64,000 bases of DNA from GCA-2731375 sp964631725 (GCA_964631725.1 CAZVYX010000021.1:26682-90681); one strand, 5' to 3'. Shown: positions 24,912-34,558, counted from the first letter of the stretch. Program-made: numbers and translations. Notes: generated by a model not told the origin, from the sequence alone.

Positions 24912-25125
24912 AAAGCAGTGACGAGGCCAACGCACCATCGACATGCGACAGGGTCTATTCAGTAGATGAACATTGGGTGTGGAAGTTGGTTGAAATAGCG
25001 AAATCCGGCGAGAAACGTAGTGTCACCGAATTCCGGCTCTTTCAGCGCGCGGCATCCCACCTCCGTTCATATCCCAACCGCCGGCACGCCGTTGCCCGCG
25101 TTTTTCGCTGTATTAGAGGAACGAC

Positions 25126-27735
25126 ATGAAATCCAAGTTACCTGCGCTGGGCCGCCTGACGGCGAGCTTCAGCAGTGTGAAAGTCCGTCTTATCGCTGCC
25201 TTCGGGATCGTCGCGGGATTGACCATATGCGCCGCGGCGGTTTCCTACCTCGCATTCAGCAATATCAGCAATTCCCTGCAGGTCGTGGCCGAAGAGGCCG
25301 CGCCCGCCATCACCAACGCCCTGCGCCTTTCGGAAGCCGCGAAGGAAATTTCCGCCGCGATCCCAACGCTGACGGCCGCCAGCAATGGTGAACAGCTTAA
25401 ATCCGCCGCCGACGCCCTGGCGGAAAGCCAGAGCGGGCTGGAAACGCAAATGGATCTGGTCGAGGCTTCCGCCGATGATACCGAAGCCGTCGACCGCCTG
25501 CGCGGTATTGGCACCAGCATATCCGGCCAGCTGGGCGAATTGAACAAACAGATGTCACAGCGCTTGGCGTTGCGGGCGAAGCGCCTGGCCTTGACCCAGC
25601 GCATCGCCACGACCCATCAGCAATTGCTGGACGCGGTGGGTCCCTTCATCAACAAGGCGAACGTCGATCTGGTGGTGAAATCCGACGATACCATCGAGGA
25701 GGCGGCCGACGCCCTGCAGGACCTTAATGAAACCGAGATCGTCAACCTGCGCATGATCCTGCAGTTCCAGGCTGACGCCAACCTTGCCTTTGGCCTGCTG
25801 CGCGAGGCCGCTGCCGCCACCGATAGCGGTGACATCACCTTTGTTCAGCAACGGTTTGCCGAAGTCGTCGGCAAGCTGGAAGAAAACATCGAAAAACTCG
25901 ACGACAGCAGCGAGGCCAAGGGCCTGCTTGCGATGTCCCTGGTTTTCATCAAGGAATTTGATGTCGGGGAACTAAGCATATTCACCCTTCGCAAGGCGGA
26001 ATTGACCACGAAAGGTGAACAGCGGGAGCAGACGCGCATGATGTTGGAGTCCGTACTCTCCGACATCCAGTCGGCCCATTCCGAGTTCCTTTACAATACC
26101 TCGCCGCTGGTGGACGACGCCAATGCCAAGGTTACGGCGGCAGCCGAACGAACCTCGGAAAAATTGAGCGAGGAGTTCGAAGGCCTGATCAATACCGAAG
26201 TGCGCGGCCTGCGCGCCATGTTGGAATTGAAGGCCGCCGCGAACGAAATCGCCGGCGTGCTGTTGCAGGCCGCCGCCGCGCGCAAAACAAAACAAGGCAA
26301 GGAATTGAGCCTGCGCTTCGACAAGCTGGCGGTTGATCTGTCGAACAGCACGAACCGCCTGCCCAAGGGCGAAGCCGGCAAGGCCGTTGCCAATCTAGCG
26401 GTTCAACTGACGCAAATGGGCCTTGGCAAGGACAGCGTATTTGCCCTGCGTGGCAAGGAATTGGTTCTGGCAGGGGCGATTTCGCAAACCATGGCGCAAA
26501 GCCGCGTTCTGGCGGGCCAGCTTGGCGCGGAAGTCAACGGCCTTGTCGAAGGCGCCGAGACCGTCTTGGACACGGCCGCCACGGAATCCGAAGCGGCAAT
26601 CGACAACGGCACCCTGGGGTTGCTGGTCATCTCCGCCGTCTCCCTGGTGGTCACCATGTTGATCGGGTGGCTTTACATCAATCGCAATGTCTCCGCCCGG
26701 CTGGTCAATATTTCCGGCGTCATGGAGCGTTTGGCGGATGGCGACCTGTCGGTGGAAATCGCCGCCCAGGGGCGTGACGAGATCAGCGCCATGGCCCGAA
26801 CCGTTGATGTCTTCAAGGAAAACGCCCTTGAGAAACAACGGATAGAGGCGGAACAAAAGGACGCTGAACGGCGCGCGGAAGAGGACCGGCGGCAAGCCAT
26901 GCTGGATCTTGCCCAGACTTTCGAGGAATCCGTTCTGGGCATCGTGGAAACCGTCTCCACCGCCTCGACGCAAGTGGAAACAACGGCCCAGTCCATGCTG
27001 GGTATGGCGGATCAGAACGCGAAATATTCCGAGACCGTGGCGGAGGAATCCGAACACGCCGCCGGCAATGTGGAAAGCGTCTCCGCCGCGACCGACGAAT
27101 TGACCCGTTCGGTGGACGAAATCGCGCAACAGGCGCAGCAATCCAATGAAATTTCCCAGGAGGCGGTCGCCGAAGTACAGAGCGCCACCGAGGAAGTACA
27201 GGGCTTGGTGACGGCGGCCGAGCATATCGGCACCGTCGTCGAAATGATCTCGGACATCGCCAATCAGACCAACCTGTTGGCCCTGAATGCGACGATCGAG
27301 GCGGCCCGGGCGGGCGAGGCCGGCAAGGGTTTTGCCGTCGTCGCATCCGAGGTCAAGAACCTGGCGACCCAGACGGCCAAGGCGACGGAAGAGATCGGCG
27401 ACAAGATCCGGGAAATTCAATCAGCGACCGGATCCGCCGTGACGGTAATTGGCGGCGTCAGCAAGACCGTCGATAATATCAGCGATATCGCCTCAGCGAT
27501 CGCCGCCGCCGTGGTCCAGCAAGGCAGCGCCACCGCCGAGATCAGCCGCAATGTCAGCGAAGCCACGGAAAGCACGGGCGCGGTCAACAGCAATGTCAGC
27601 AAGATCAAGACCGGCGCGCTGCAGAACCGCGGAACCGCCGATCAAATGCTGTCCGCGGCCAAGGAATTGTCACGGGAGTCGGTCCATCTCAAGGGCGAGG
27701 TCGACAAATTCCTCGCCGGCGTGCGCGCCGGATAG
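25126..27735 (+). CDS. methyl-accepting chemotaxis protein with large helical sensor region
   Basis: An 869-residue chemoreceptor. Membrane helices lie at about 20-42 and 496-517. The periplasmic part of some 450 residues is entirely helical and appears to be three related modules (about 45-190, 200-345 and 356-493), each ending in a similar LR-x-K-x-L-helix block. A HAMP domain follows (RLADGDLSVEI, about 520-575), a charged helix rich in Glu/Arg/Lys, then the signalling domain with the hairpin tip ISDIANQTNLLALNATIEAA and GKGFAVVASEVKNLA. No terminal CheR-binding pentapeptide is seen. TorS-like or HBM-type ligand binding is inferred; the ligand is unknown. Good start context at an isolated ATG. 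Confidence 0.93.
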   Translation: MKSKLPALGRLTASFSSVKVRLIAAFGIVAGLTICAAAVSYLAFSNISNSLQVVAEEAAPAITNALRLSEAAKEISAAIPTLTAASNGEQLKSAADALAESQSGLETQMDLVEASADDTEAVDRLRGIGTSISGQLGELNKQMSQRLALRAKRLALTQRIATTHQQLLDAVGPFINKANVDLVVKSDDTIEEAADALQDLNETEIVNLRMILQFQADANLAFGLLREAAAATDSGDITFVQQRFAEVVGKLEENIEKLDDSSEAKGLLAMSLVFIKEFDVGELSIFTLRKAELTTKGEQREQTRMMLESVLSDIQSAHSEFLYNTSPLVDDANAKVTAAAERTSEKLSEEFEGLINTEVRGLRAMLELKAAANEIAGVLLQAAAARKTKQGKELSLRFDKLAVDLSNSTNRLPKGEAGKAVANLAVQLTQMGLGKDSVFALRGKELVLAGAISQTMAQSRVLAGQLGAEVNGLVEGAETVLDTAATESEAAIDNGTLGLLVISAVSLVVTMLIGWLYINRNVSARLVNISGVMERLADGDLSVEIAAQGRDEISAMARTVDVFKENALEKQRIEAEQKDAERRAEEDRRQAMLDLAQTFEESVLGIVETVSTASTQVETTAQSMLGMADQNAKYSETVAEESEHAAGNVESVSAATDELTRSVDEIAQQAQQSNEISQEAVAEVQSATEEVQGLVTAAEHIGTVVEMISDIANQTNLLALNATIEAARAGEAGKGFAVVASEVKNLATQTAKATEEIGDKIREIQSATGSAVTVIGGVSKTVDNISDIASAIAAAVVQQGSATAEISRNVSEATESTGAVNSNVSKIKTGALQNRGTADQMLSAAKELSRESVHLKGEVDKFLAGVRAG

Positions 27736-27741
27736 GGCCTA

Positions 27742-28887
27742 TCAGGCCCGGGGTATCAGCACCTGCCCCTGCATCAGGCGGCGGGCGGTGCGGTAGGTGG
27801 TGATGTATTCGGCGGTACTGTTCAGGCCGGCGGAGTTCACCTTGGCACCGATGGGGATCGGCCCCGACGCCGTGCCCAGGCGGACATCGCCGTCGATGCC
27901 GGGCCGGGCCAGGCGATGCACCAGGCTACCGGACAGATTGGCCGCCACCGCCAGGCACATCCCCCCGGTCAGGGGCACCGCCCGGTGCGGCTGCCCCATG
28001 GAGATCATCCGAACCGATAGATCCACCTGATCCGCGGTCATGGTACTGCTGTCGAGCAGCGGCGCATCGGCGGGCGGGCCGACAATGGCGATCTTCGGGC
28101 TGGAACGGGAGTTGTTGGAGATATCCGCCGCGCTGCCGCCCAGGCCCATGCGGACACCCGCCAGGGCGCGGATTTCCTCCAGCCGGGCCAGCACGTCCGC
28201 CTTGGCCTCCAGGTCTACAGGCAACTCCGTCGCGGTCAGGCCCAGGTCGGCGGCGGCAACAAAAACGCAGGGCGTCGTGGCATCGATACAGCAGATTTCC
28301 ACCTGCCCGCCATCGGCCAGTTCGACCATTTCATTGATCGCGCCGCTGGGTAGGAGAGAGCCCGTGCCGGCGCCGCCCGGGTCCAGAAAATCCAAGCGGA
28401 TGCGGGCGGCGCTGCCGGCAACGCCGGGGATGACGAAATCGCCCTGGCTTTGCGCTATGCCGCCCTGAACCAAGAAACGGCTCTCGAATACCTTATCCGT
28501 ATTGGTGTTATGAACCCGCACGATAGCTTCGCCATCGGGCACGCTGATCAGCCCCTCGTCGACGGCGAAAGGGCCGACGGCGGAGGAAAGATTGCCGCAG
28601 GTCGCGCCATAGTCCACCGCCGGCGCGTCAATCACCACTTGGCCAAAGGTATAGTCCACATCAATGCCCGGCCGGTCCGAGGGCTCGATCACCACCACCT
28701 TGGACAGCGACGAGATACCGCCGCCCAGGCCGTCGAGTTGACGGCCATAGGGGTCGGGACTGCCGATGGCGGCGAGAAAAATGGCGTTGCGCCGATCCAG
28801 ATCGTCCGGCAAATCCCGGCGATGAAAAAACACGCCCTTGGAGGTACCGCCGCGTATGAAGACCGCTGGTACCCCCAATTGACTCAT
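27742..28887 (-). CDS. PrpF/4-oxalomesaconate tautomerase-like isomerase
   Basis: A 381-residue protein of the PrpF family, which moves a double bond in tricarboxylate-type acids (2-methylaconitate, 4-oxalomesaconate). The start MSQLGVPAVFIRGGTSKGVFF at 28887 is the characteristic N-terminus; the open frame beyond it to 29016 overlaps the upstream gene and is not part of the fold. GLGGGISSLSKVV and RMGLGGSAADISNNSRSSPKIA are further family motifs. It lies 10 bp after a TcuA-like flavoprotein, so the two probably act in series on an aconitate-like substrate. Confidence 0.87.
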   Translation of the reverse strand: MSQLGVPAVFIRGGTSKGVFFHRRDLPDDLDRRNAIFLAAIGSPDPYGRQLDGLGGGISSLSKVVVIEPSDRPGIDVDYTFGQVVIDAPAVDYGATCGNLSSAVGPFAVDEGLISVPDGEAIVRVHNTNTDKVFESRFLVQGGIAQSQGDFVIPGVAGSAARIRLDFLDPGGAGTGSLLPSGAINEMVELADGGQVEICCIDATTPCVFVAAADLGLTATELPVDLEAKADVLARLEEIRALAGVRMGLGGSAADISNNSRSSPKIAIVGPPADAPLLDSSTMTADQVDLSVRMISMGQPHRAVPLTGGMCLAVAANLSGSLVHRLARPGIDGDVRLGTASGPIPIGAKVNSAGLNSTAEYITTYRTARRLMQGQVLIPRA

Positions 28888-28897
28888 GGCTTTTGCC

Positions 28898-30394
28898 TCA
28901 TCCCGTTGCTTTCCGGGCCGCGCTGGCGCCGGCGATTTTGCCGAACACCGCGCCTGAAACCAGCCCGGTGCCGCCGGGATAATTGAAATGGAACAGCCCG
29001 CCGACCATCTCGCCACAGGCGAACAGTCCCTTTATGGGCCGCCAGTCCGTGCCGATGACGCGGCCGTCTTCATCGATCTTCAGGGCGCCGAAAGTGAAGG
29101 TGATACCGCCCGTGGCGGAGTAGGCCAGGAAAGGCGGTTGGTCCAGGCGCGTGGCCCAGTTGCTTTTTTCCGGGCTCAGGCCGGCGGTGGACAGACCGTC
29201 CTTCCCGGTCGGGTCAAAGCCTTCGTTGGCGCCCGATGCCGGCGCGGCCGCGTTATAGGCCTCCAGCGTACGCAGGGCCTGGGGCTTGTCGTCCACATCC
29301 AACTGCTCCACCAGTTCGGCCAGGGTGTCGGCGGTGATGGGATCGGAGGTGGCATAGCGCGGCTCCAGCAGATGCGCCGTCTGCTGGTCGAAGATCTGCC
29401 AGGCCAGGGCGCCCGGTTCGTTCAGGATCCGGCCGCCGTATTTGGCATAGGTATACATGCCCATGTCTTCGCCTTCGTCGAGGAAACGCAGGCCGTTGCG
29501 GTTGATCATCACGGAATAAGGGAAGGACAGCCGGTTACTGCGGTCCGTGCGCTCCCGGTCGGCGAAGTCCGGCCATTCATTGGAAATGGGCGTGGAATGG
29601 CGGCCGCTCCATTGCCCCCAGGGCAGGGCGCCGATTTCCAAGGCCATGCGCAGGCCGTCGCCCTGGTTATGGGCCGAGCCGCGCACCTTGGCATGATCCC
29701 AGGGCGCGCCCAGATACTGCGCCCGCATTTGCGCATTGGCCTCAAAGCCGCCGCAACCCAGGACCACCGCCGGCGCCGTGATCTCTTCCAACGTTTCGCC
29801 CGTATTGACCTCAACGCCGATCACGGCGCCGTCGTCATCCTGCAGCAGCGCGGTGGCGCCGACGCCATAGCGGATGGTAATGCCGTTGGCCTCGGACTTG
29901 GCGAACCAGGAATTGGACAGCCCGACGCCCTCGTGCAGGGCGCGGACGATGCCGCCCTTTTGCCATTTCACCCGGTTGCCGACACGGATACCGGTCAGGC
30001 TAACGGCGGGTTCCATGGGGATGCCGGCATAGTCATGCAGCCAACAAATGGTCTCGTAGGATTTGGAGATCAGGATTTTGGCCAGGGTTTGATCCGTCTT
30101 GCCGGCGGTCACCCGCATCAGATCGGCCATCATTTCGTCTTCGGTGTAGGTCGGCACATCCTCGAAGAATGTCGGCAGGTCTTCCTCCACGTCGGGCACC
30201 AGGGGGCGCAAGGCCTCCGCCTCGCCATAGGCGATGCGAAACATCCCGCCGCTGTAATGGGTATTGCCGCCCCGATCCGCCTCGGGCGCCTTTTCCAGCA
30301 CCAGAACCCGTTCGGCACCCTGTTCCCGGGCAGAATTCGCCGCCGCCTGGGCCGCATTGCCCGCGCCGACAACGATGACATCGTAATCTGACAT
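28898..30394 (-). CDS. FAD-dependent dehydrogenase, tricarballylate dehydrogenase (TcuA)-like
   Basis: A 498-residue flavoprotein. VIVVGAGNAAQAAA at the N-terminus is the FAD-binding Rossmann motif, GGNTHYSGGMFR the second flavin contact, and GLFACGEMVGGLFHFNYPGGTGL the C-terminal FAD motif of the fumarate reductase/succinate dehydrogenase flavoprotein family. GNTHYSGG and the downstream PrpF-like gene match TcuA, which oxidises tricarballylate to cis-aconitate. The usual electron-transfer partner TcuB and transporter TcuC are not adjacent, so the substrate may differ. Confidence 0.86.
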   Translation of the reverse strand: MSDYDVIVVGAGNAAQAAANSAREQGAERVLVLEKAPEADRGGNTHYSGGMFRIAYGEAEALRPLVPDVEEDLPTFFEDVPTYTEDEMMADLMRVTAGKTDQTLAKILISKSYETICWLHDYAGIPMEPAVSLTGIRVGNRVKWQKGGIVRALHEGVGLSNSWFAKSEANGITIRYGVGATALLQDDDGAVIGVEVNTGETLEEITAPAVVLGCGGFEANAQMRAQYLGAPWDHAKVRGSAHNQGDGLRMALEIGALPWGQWSGRHSTPISNEWPDFADRERTDRSNRLSFPYSVMINRNGLRFLDEGEDMGMYTYAKYGGRILNEPGALAWQIFDQQTAHLLEPRYATSDPITADTLAELVEQLDVDDKPQALRTLEAYNAAAPASGANEGFDPTGKDGLSTAGLSPEKSNWATRLDQPPFLAYSATGGITFTFGALKIDEDGRVIGTDWRPIKGLFACGEMVGGLFHFNYPGGTGLVSGAVFGKIAGASAARKATG

Positions 30395-30536
30395 TCACTC
30401 GAACTCCCAATTCCAACAAGCTGGGCCGCATTATGCTGGACGGGCAGGGTCTTTGAAAGCGGTCTATGGGCAATCTTGGCGTTCGGGCCCTGCAATGATA
30501 GACACGGCGGCAATGCGTAACCCCAAGGATCCGCGT

Positions 30537-31343
30537 ATGAGCCGCAAACTTTTCTGGCGCCCAGACAGCCGCGGCCTCACCCGCCCGACCATCAGAGACC
30601 TTGTCTTTGCGGCTCTTGTACTGGTGCCGCTGGCGGCCATCTACGTGGCTGGGCTGGGTATCTATCAGCATTACACCGCCAAGGACCTCCGCTTCGTCCA
30701 GGCGCGGCAGCTTCGCTTCGACGGGGCCATTGATGTCCAGGCCCGGAAGAAAGCGTTTTTCGATTTCATGCGCCCCATCGTCGTGGCCGAGAACCAACGG
30801 ATCACGCAACTGCGCAGCCGCCTCGTGGTCACCCGAAAGGCGGGGCGGCAGCCGGCCTGGGTGGCGGCAACGGCAAAAGACTACGGCATTGCCTGGACCG
30901 GGACGGAGTGGCAGGCGCTGTTGCAGCGGGTCGATATCGTGCCGCTGCCCCTGGCGCTGGCGCAAAGCGCCAATGAATCCAATTGGGGCCAATCGCGCTT
31001 CGCCCAGCAGGGCAACAACATGTTTGGCCAGTGGTGCTTCCGCAAAGGCTGCGGCATGGTGCCGAAACAGCGAAAATCCGGGCAAAACCATGCCGTCGCC
31101 CGCTACGACACGGTAAACGCCTCGGTCCGCGCCTATATGAAGAACATCAACACCGGCGCGGCATACAAGGACCTGCGGCAGTTGCGCCGGCGAGCCCGCA
31201 AAGACGGCGAGGCGCCCAACGCAATGTTGTTGGCGGCCGGTCTGGCGCGCTATTCGGAACGGGGCGCGGCCTACGTGAACGACATCCGCGCCATGATCGG
31301 AAAGAATCGCGCCTTGATGGCGGATACGGGCGCGGGGCGTTGA
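30537..31343 (+). CDS. Bax-like glucosaminidase-domain protein
   Basis: About 268 residues from 30537 (MSRKLFW), chosen because AAGGA precedes it; upstream in-frame ATGs at 30495 and 30513 have poorer contexts. An N-terminal membrane anchor (VFAALVLVPLAAIYVAGLGI) is followed by a stem and a glucosaminidase (glycoside hydrolase 73-type) domain: ALAQSANESNWGQSRFAQQGNNMFGQWC contains the catalytic Glu in the usual ESxWGxS-like setting. It resembles E. coli Bax and would act on peptidoglycan from the periplasmic side. It is divergent from the TcuA-like gene. Confidence 0.85.
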   Translation: MSRKLFWRPDSRGLTRPTIRDLVFAALVLVPLAAIYVAGLGIYQHYTAKDLRFVQARQLRFDGAIDVQARKKAFFDFMRPIVVAENQRITQLRSRLVVTRKAGRQPAWVAATAKDYGIAWTGTEWQALLQRVDIVPLPLALAQSANESNWGQSRFAQQGNNMFGQWCFRKGCGMVPKQRKSGQNHAVARYDTVNASVRAYMKNINTGAAYKDLRQLRRRARKDGEAPNAMLLAAGLARYSERGAAYVNDIRAMIGKNRALMADTGAGR

Positions 31344-31381
31344 GCATCGACCCCTGTTGTCAATCTTGAAGCGAGCGAGCG

Positions 31382-31855
31382 ATGGCAAAAATTGCACCTG
31401 CCCTGCAACTGACCCCGGCGGAGATCGAAGCCGTGATGGCGCGGGAAGCGCGCTTGCGCATCGCCACCATCGGCCCGGGCAAGAACATCAATCTGACGCC
31501 CATGACCTTCGGCTGGGCCAGCGGCCGGGTCTATATTTTCGGCCGGGGGCAGAAGATCGCCAACCTGCGCCGCAACCCGACCGCGACCGTGCTGGTCGAT
31601 ACCGGCGAAGCCTGGCGCGAACTCTTGGGCATCATGATGCGGGGCGAGGCAGTGGTGCTCGAAACGAAAACCGCCGAAGACGCCGATCCACACTTACGCG
31701 AGGCGCAGCACAATCTGGGCATCAAGCATGGCTTGCAAAAAGACGGCCAACCCATCCCCTACACCGCCAGCGCCGCCGGCAAATCCCGCCGCTGGATCGT
31801 CTTTACGCCGCACAGCACCGTCACCTGGAACAACGCCAAACTGCCCAGCGACTAG
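31382..31855 (+). CDS. pyridoxamine 5'-phosphate oxidase-related flavin-binding protein
   Basis: A 157-residue split-barrel protein of the PNPOx-like superfamily: LRIATIGPGKNINLTPMTFGWASGRVYIF, then KIANLRRNPTATVLVDTG, the standard F420- or FMN-binding arrangement, and a C-terminal RRWIVFTPHSTVTWNNAKL. Many such proteins have no known substrate. It starts 38 bp after the glucosaminidase gene and converges on the isochorismatase gene with a 3-bp gap. Confidence 0.82.
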   Translation: MAKIAPALQLTPAEIEAVMAREARLRIATIGPGKNINLTPMTFGWASGRVYIFGRGQKIANLRRNPTATVLVDTGEAWRELLGIMMRGEAVVLETKTAEDADPHLREAQHNLGIKHGLQKDGQPIPYTASAAGKSRRWIVFTPHSTVTWNNAKLPSD

Positions 31856-31858
31856 GTA

Positions 31859-32524
31859 TCACGCCTCGTTAATTCGGTTCGACAGGCCCTTGATGTCCTT
31901 CAGGGTGTCGTCGAGGCTGCGGGTCTCGCCGATGCCGACAGCGATCATTTCAAGGGCCGGCTCGTGCAGATGGGGCAGTGTGGTGCCGGTTGCCTGGCGC
32001 ACGACGATCGGCTTGTAATCATTGAAATTGGCGTCCACCGCCGTCGCCTTGACGCACTGGTTGGTCAAGACGCCGCAGATCAGCAGCGTGTCGATGTCCA
32101 GGCCACGCAGGATCAGGTCGAAATTGGTGGCGAAAAAGCTGCTGAGGCGGTTTTTCTCCACATACCAATCCTCGGGGCGGGCCTCCATCTCGGCGTATAG
32201 CTCATAACCCCAGGTGTCCTTGCGCAGGCCACCGTCCTTCATGAAATCCCGCAGGGTGGCAAAGACACCGGCGTCCCGCATGTCGCGAAAGCCGTGCTGG
32301 GTCCAGATAACCGGGACGTTCTGTTCGCGCGCGGCGGCCACCAACGCGCGCACCGGCCCGATCGACTGCCGCATGTGCGAAATATCGATGCCGGACTGGG
32401 CATACCAGCCGTCCGGGCTGAGAAAATCGTTCTGCATGTCGATGACCACCAGGGCGGTGCGGCCCGGCGTCAATTGCCAGGATGCCAGATTGTATGGCGT
32501 TGCGCCGCCGGTCGGGGTGGTCAT
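31859..32524 (-). CDS. isochorismatase family cysteine hydrolase
   Basis: A 221-residue cytoplasmic hydrolase with the family triad Asp29 (VVIDMQNDF), Lys124 (VEKNRLSSF) and Cys157 (LTNQCVKAT). Having the Cys makes amide hydrolysis (nicotinamidase, ureidoacrylate or N-carbamoyl amidohydrolase type) more likely than vinyl-ether cleavage. It is the last gene of the acyl-CoA operon, 18 bp after the enoyl-CoA hydratase, so it may release the carboxylic acid that the CoA-transferases then activate. Confidence 0.88.
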   Translation of the reverse strand: MTTPTGGATPYNLASWQLTPGRTALVVIDMQNDFLSPDGWYAQSGIDISHMRQSIGPVRALVAAAREQNVPVIWTQHGFRDMRDAGVFATLRDFMKDGGLRKDTWGYELYAEMEARPEDWYVEKNRLSSFFATNFDLILRGLDIDTLLICGVLTNQCVKATAVDANFNDYKPIVVRQATGTTLPHLHEPALEMIAVGIGETRSLDDTLKDIKGLSNRINEA

Positions 32525-32542
32525 TGCCAGCGCGCCCCTTGC

Positions 32543-33358
32543 TCAGTAGCTCTTGTCGCCGCGTAGTTTTTCCCAATCGAACAGAGACGGCTCCTTGTCC
32601 TTGAAGCGCTGCACCGCCGCCTTGTGATAGGGCGAGACCAGGGCCATGCCCTGGACGTCCGCCTCCAGTTCCAACAGGCTGCGGTGGTCCAAATTGTAGG
32701 ACTGGTTCAGAACGTTCTTGGCCATGCCGATGGCGGCGGTGGAGGCCTTGGTGAAGCGGCCGGCAAACTCACGAACCTCGTCCATGCCTGTGTCCTGGGG
32801 CACGATATCCAGGATCAAACCCAACTCCTTGGCCTCCTCGGCGCCTACTTTTCTGGCCGAATAGACCAGTTCCTTGGCCCGTTGCAGGCCGACCAGACGG
32901 GGCAGAATGTAAAAGCCGCCCCAATCGGGCACCGCGCCGATACGGCCGAATGCCTGCATGAACATGCCCTTGGGCGTGGCAAAGACGAAATCGGCGGCCA
33001 GGGCCATGTTGCAGCCCGCTCCGGCAGCGGGCCCATCCACCAGGCTGATCACCGGCATCTCGATATGGGCCAGGTCGTAGATCAGGCCATGATCGGCCCG
33101 CAGCCCCCGGCGGACGCTGAACGAGCTGCGTTCGTCACCGCCCATGGCCTTGACATCGCCGCCGGCGCAAAAGGCGCCGCCGCCACCCGTCAGGATCAAC
33201 ACCTTGACCTCGTTGCCCGCCTGTTCCTTGGCGATTTTCATGGCGGCGCGCATGTCATCGCGCATCTCCGGGCTCAGCGCATTGCGGGCCTCGGGGCGAA
33301 ACAGGGTGATGGTGGCGATTTCGTCGCTGATATCGAACTTGATGTGTTTGAAATCCAT
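32543..33358 (-). CDS. enoyl-CoA hydratase/isomerase family protein
   Basis: A 271-residue crotonase-fold enzyme. GGGGAFCAGGDVKAMGG supplies the first oxyanion-hole segment and MPVISLVDGPAAGAGCNMALAADFVFAT the second. Glu residues of classic hydratases are not obvious at the usual place (IGAVPDWGGFYILPRL), so an isomerase or hydrolase activity is possible. AAGGG precedes the ATG. Fifth gene of the operon, 27 bp after a CoA-transferase. Confidence 0.88.
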   Translation of the reverse strand: MDFKHIKFDISDEIATITLFRPEARNALSPEMRDDMRAAMKIAKEQAGNEVKVLILTGGGGAFCAGGDVKAMGGDERSSFSVRRGLRADHGLIYDLAHIEMPVISLVDGPAAGAGCNMALAADFVFATPKGMFMQAFGRIGAVPDWGGFYILPRLVGLQRAKELVYSARKVGAEEAKELGLILDIVPQDTGMDEVREFAGRFTKASTAAIGMAKNVLNQSYNLDHRSLLELEADVQGMALVSPYHKAAVQRFKDKEPSLFDWEKLRGDKSY

Positions 33359-33385
33359 GGTGAAAAATCCCTTCTACACGTGCGC

Positions 33386-34546
33386 CTAAAACACACCCTT
33401 GTCCTTCATGGCGGCGATGTCGTCGTCGCCGTAGCCGACCTTGCGCAGGTTGGCCTCGGTATGTTCGCCCAGATCGGGCAAATCGAAGACCACCTGGCCC
33501 GGTTCGTTGCGGAATTTCATCGGGATACCGATATGTTCCCAGCCGCGTTCGTCCTCAATGATCATCTCGCGATGGCGCAGTTGCGGATCGTCGGCGCCCT
33601 GGCGCAGGTTGTTGACCGGGGCAAATGCCGCGTCCACGTCCTCGAACCAATCGACCCAATAGGCCTGGGTTTCCGACAGAAACGTCTCGGTCAGGAATTC
33701 CTTGGCCGGATCCTGGTTGGGACCGGGGGGCGGCTCGCACACGGCAATCAGGTCCGGGCGGCCCATTTTGTTCAGAATGGCGGCGGCGAAATGCATCTCC
33801 GCACCGCCCAGGACGATATGCTTGTCATCCTTGGTCTTGTAGATGGCATACATGGCATTGCCGCCCCAACTCCGCTCGTCCTTCGGGTTGGGCGGGCGTT
33901 TCTCGGCGAACACCGGCCCCACATTGTTGGGCATGGCGGCGATCAGGCTGTCCATCATGGACAGGTCGATATAATCGCCCTCGCCCGTATCCCGGCGCCG
34001 GTACAATGCCATCAACACCGCCGACAGTCCCATCATGGAGGACAGCATATCCGCGTTGGCGATGCCTGGAATGGCCGGCTGGCCGTCGGGGCCCAGATTG
34101 ACGCTGAGGATACCGGCATAGGCCTCGGTCGCCATGTCGTGGGCCGGTTTCTTGGCGTAGGGGCCGTCCTGGCCGAAGGCGGAGAGGGAAGCATAGACGA
34201 TGCCCGGATTGCGCTTAGCCACGGCGTCATAGCCGACGCCCAGGCGGTCGACGACGCCGGGGCGGAAGGCCTCGATCATGACATCACAGCTTTCGGCCAG
34301 GCGCAGGGCGGCCTCGACGCCTTCCTCGGTCTTCAGGTTCAACTGCACGCTTTGTTTGTTGCGGTGCGTATTGGCGAAAAACACCGTCGTGCCGTCCCGC
34401 ATCGCACCGATCACCCGGTTCGGCTCGCCGCCGTTGATGGGTTCCAGCTTGATCACCTCGGCCCCATGATCGGCCATCATCTGGGTCAGCAGCGGCCCGG
34501 GCAGGAACAGGGATAGATCGAGAACGCGGATACCTTCGAGTTTCAT
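33386..34546 (-). CDS. CaiB/BaiF (type III) CoA-transferase
   Basis: A 386-residue family III CoA-transferase, which moves CoA between acids through an enzyme-bound anhydride on an Asp. The likely catalytic residue is Asp166 (IANADMLSS). Other family marks are VLDLSLFLPGPL at the N-terminus, AEVIKLE, HRNKQSVQLNLK and IEAFRPGVVDRLG. The gene follows a second CoA-transferase by 12 bp. Two family III transferases side by side may form a heteromer or use different acceptors. Confidence 0.9.
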   Translation of the reverse strand: MKLEGIRVLDLSLFLPGPLLTQMMADHGAEVIKLEPINGGEPNRVIGAMRDGTTVFFANTHRNKQSVQLNLKTEEGVEAALRLAESCDVMIEAFRPGVVDRLGVGYDAVAKRNPGIVYASLSAFGQDGPYAKKPAHDMATEAYAGILSVNLGPDGQPAIPGIANADMLSSMMGLSAVLMALYRRRDTGEGDYIDLSMMDSLIAAMPNNVGPVFAEKRPPNPKDERSWGGNAMYAIYKTKDDKHIVLGGAEMHFAAAILNKMGRPDLIAVCEPPPGPNQDPAKEFLTETFLSETQAYWVDWFEDVDAAFAPVNNLRQGADDPQLRHREMIIEDERGWEHIGIPMKFRNEPGQVVFDLPDLGEHTEANLRKVGYGDDDIAAMKDKGVF

Positions 34547-34558
34547 ATCGGATGCCTT

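Larger units (their letters stand above)
24577..25125. other. 549-bp spacer between sensor kinase and chemoreceptor
   Basis: Holds the kinase promoter, one doubtful small open frame (24690-24881) and a palindrome at 24892-24911. Nothing else is recognisable. Confidence 0.5.

Noticed and set aside
32624..34516. A 630-codon plus-strand open frame over the CoA-transferase and hydratase genes
   Set aside because: Antisense shadow of two clear family members; composition dominated by His/Gln/Gly.
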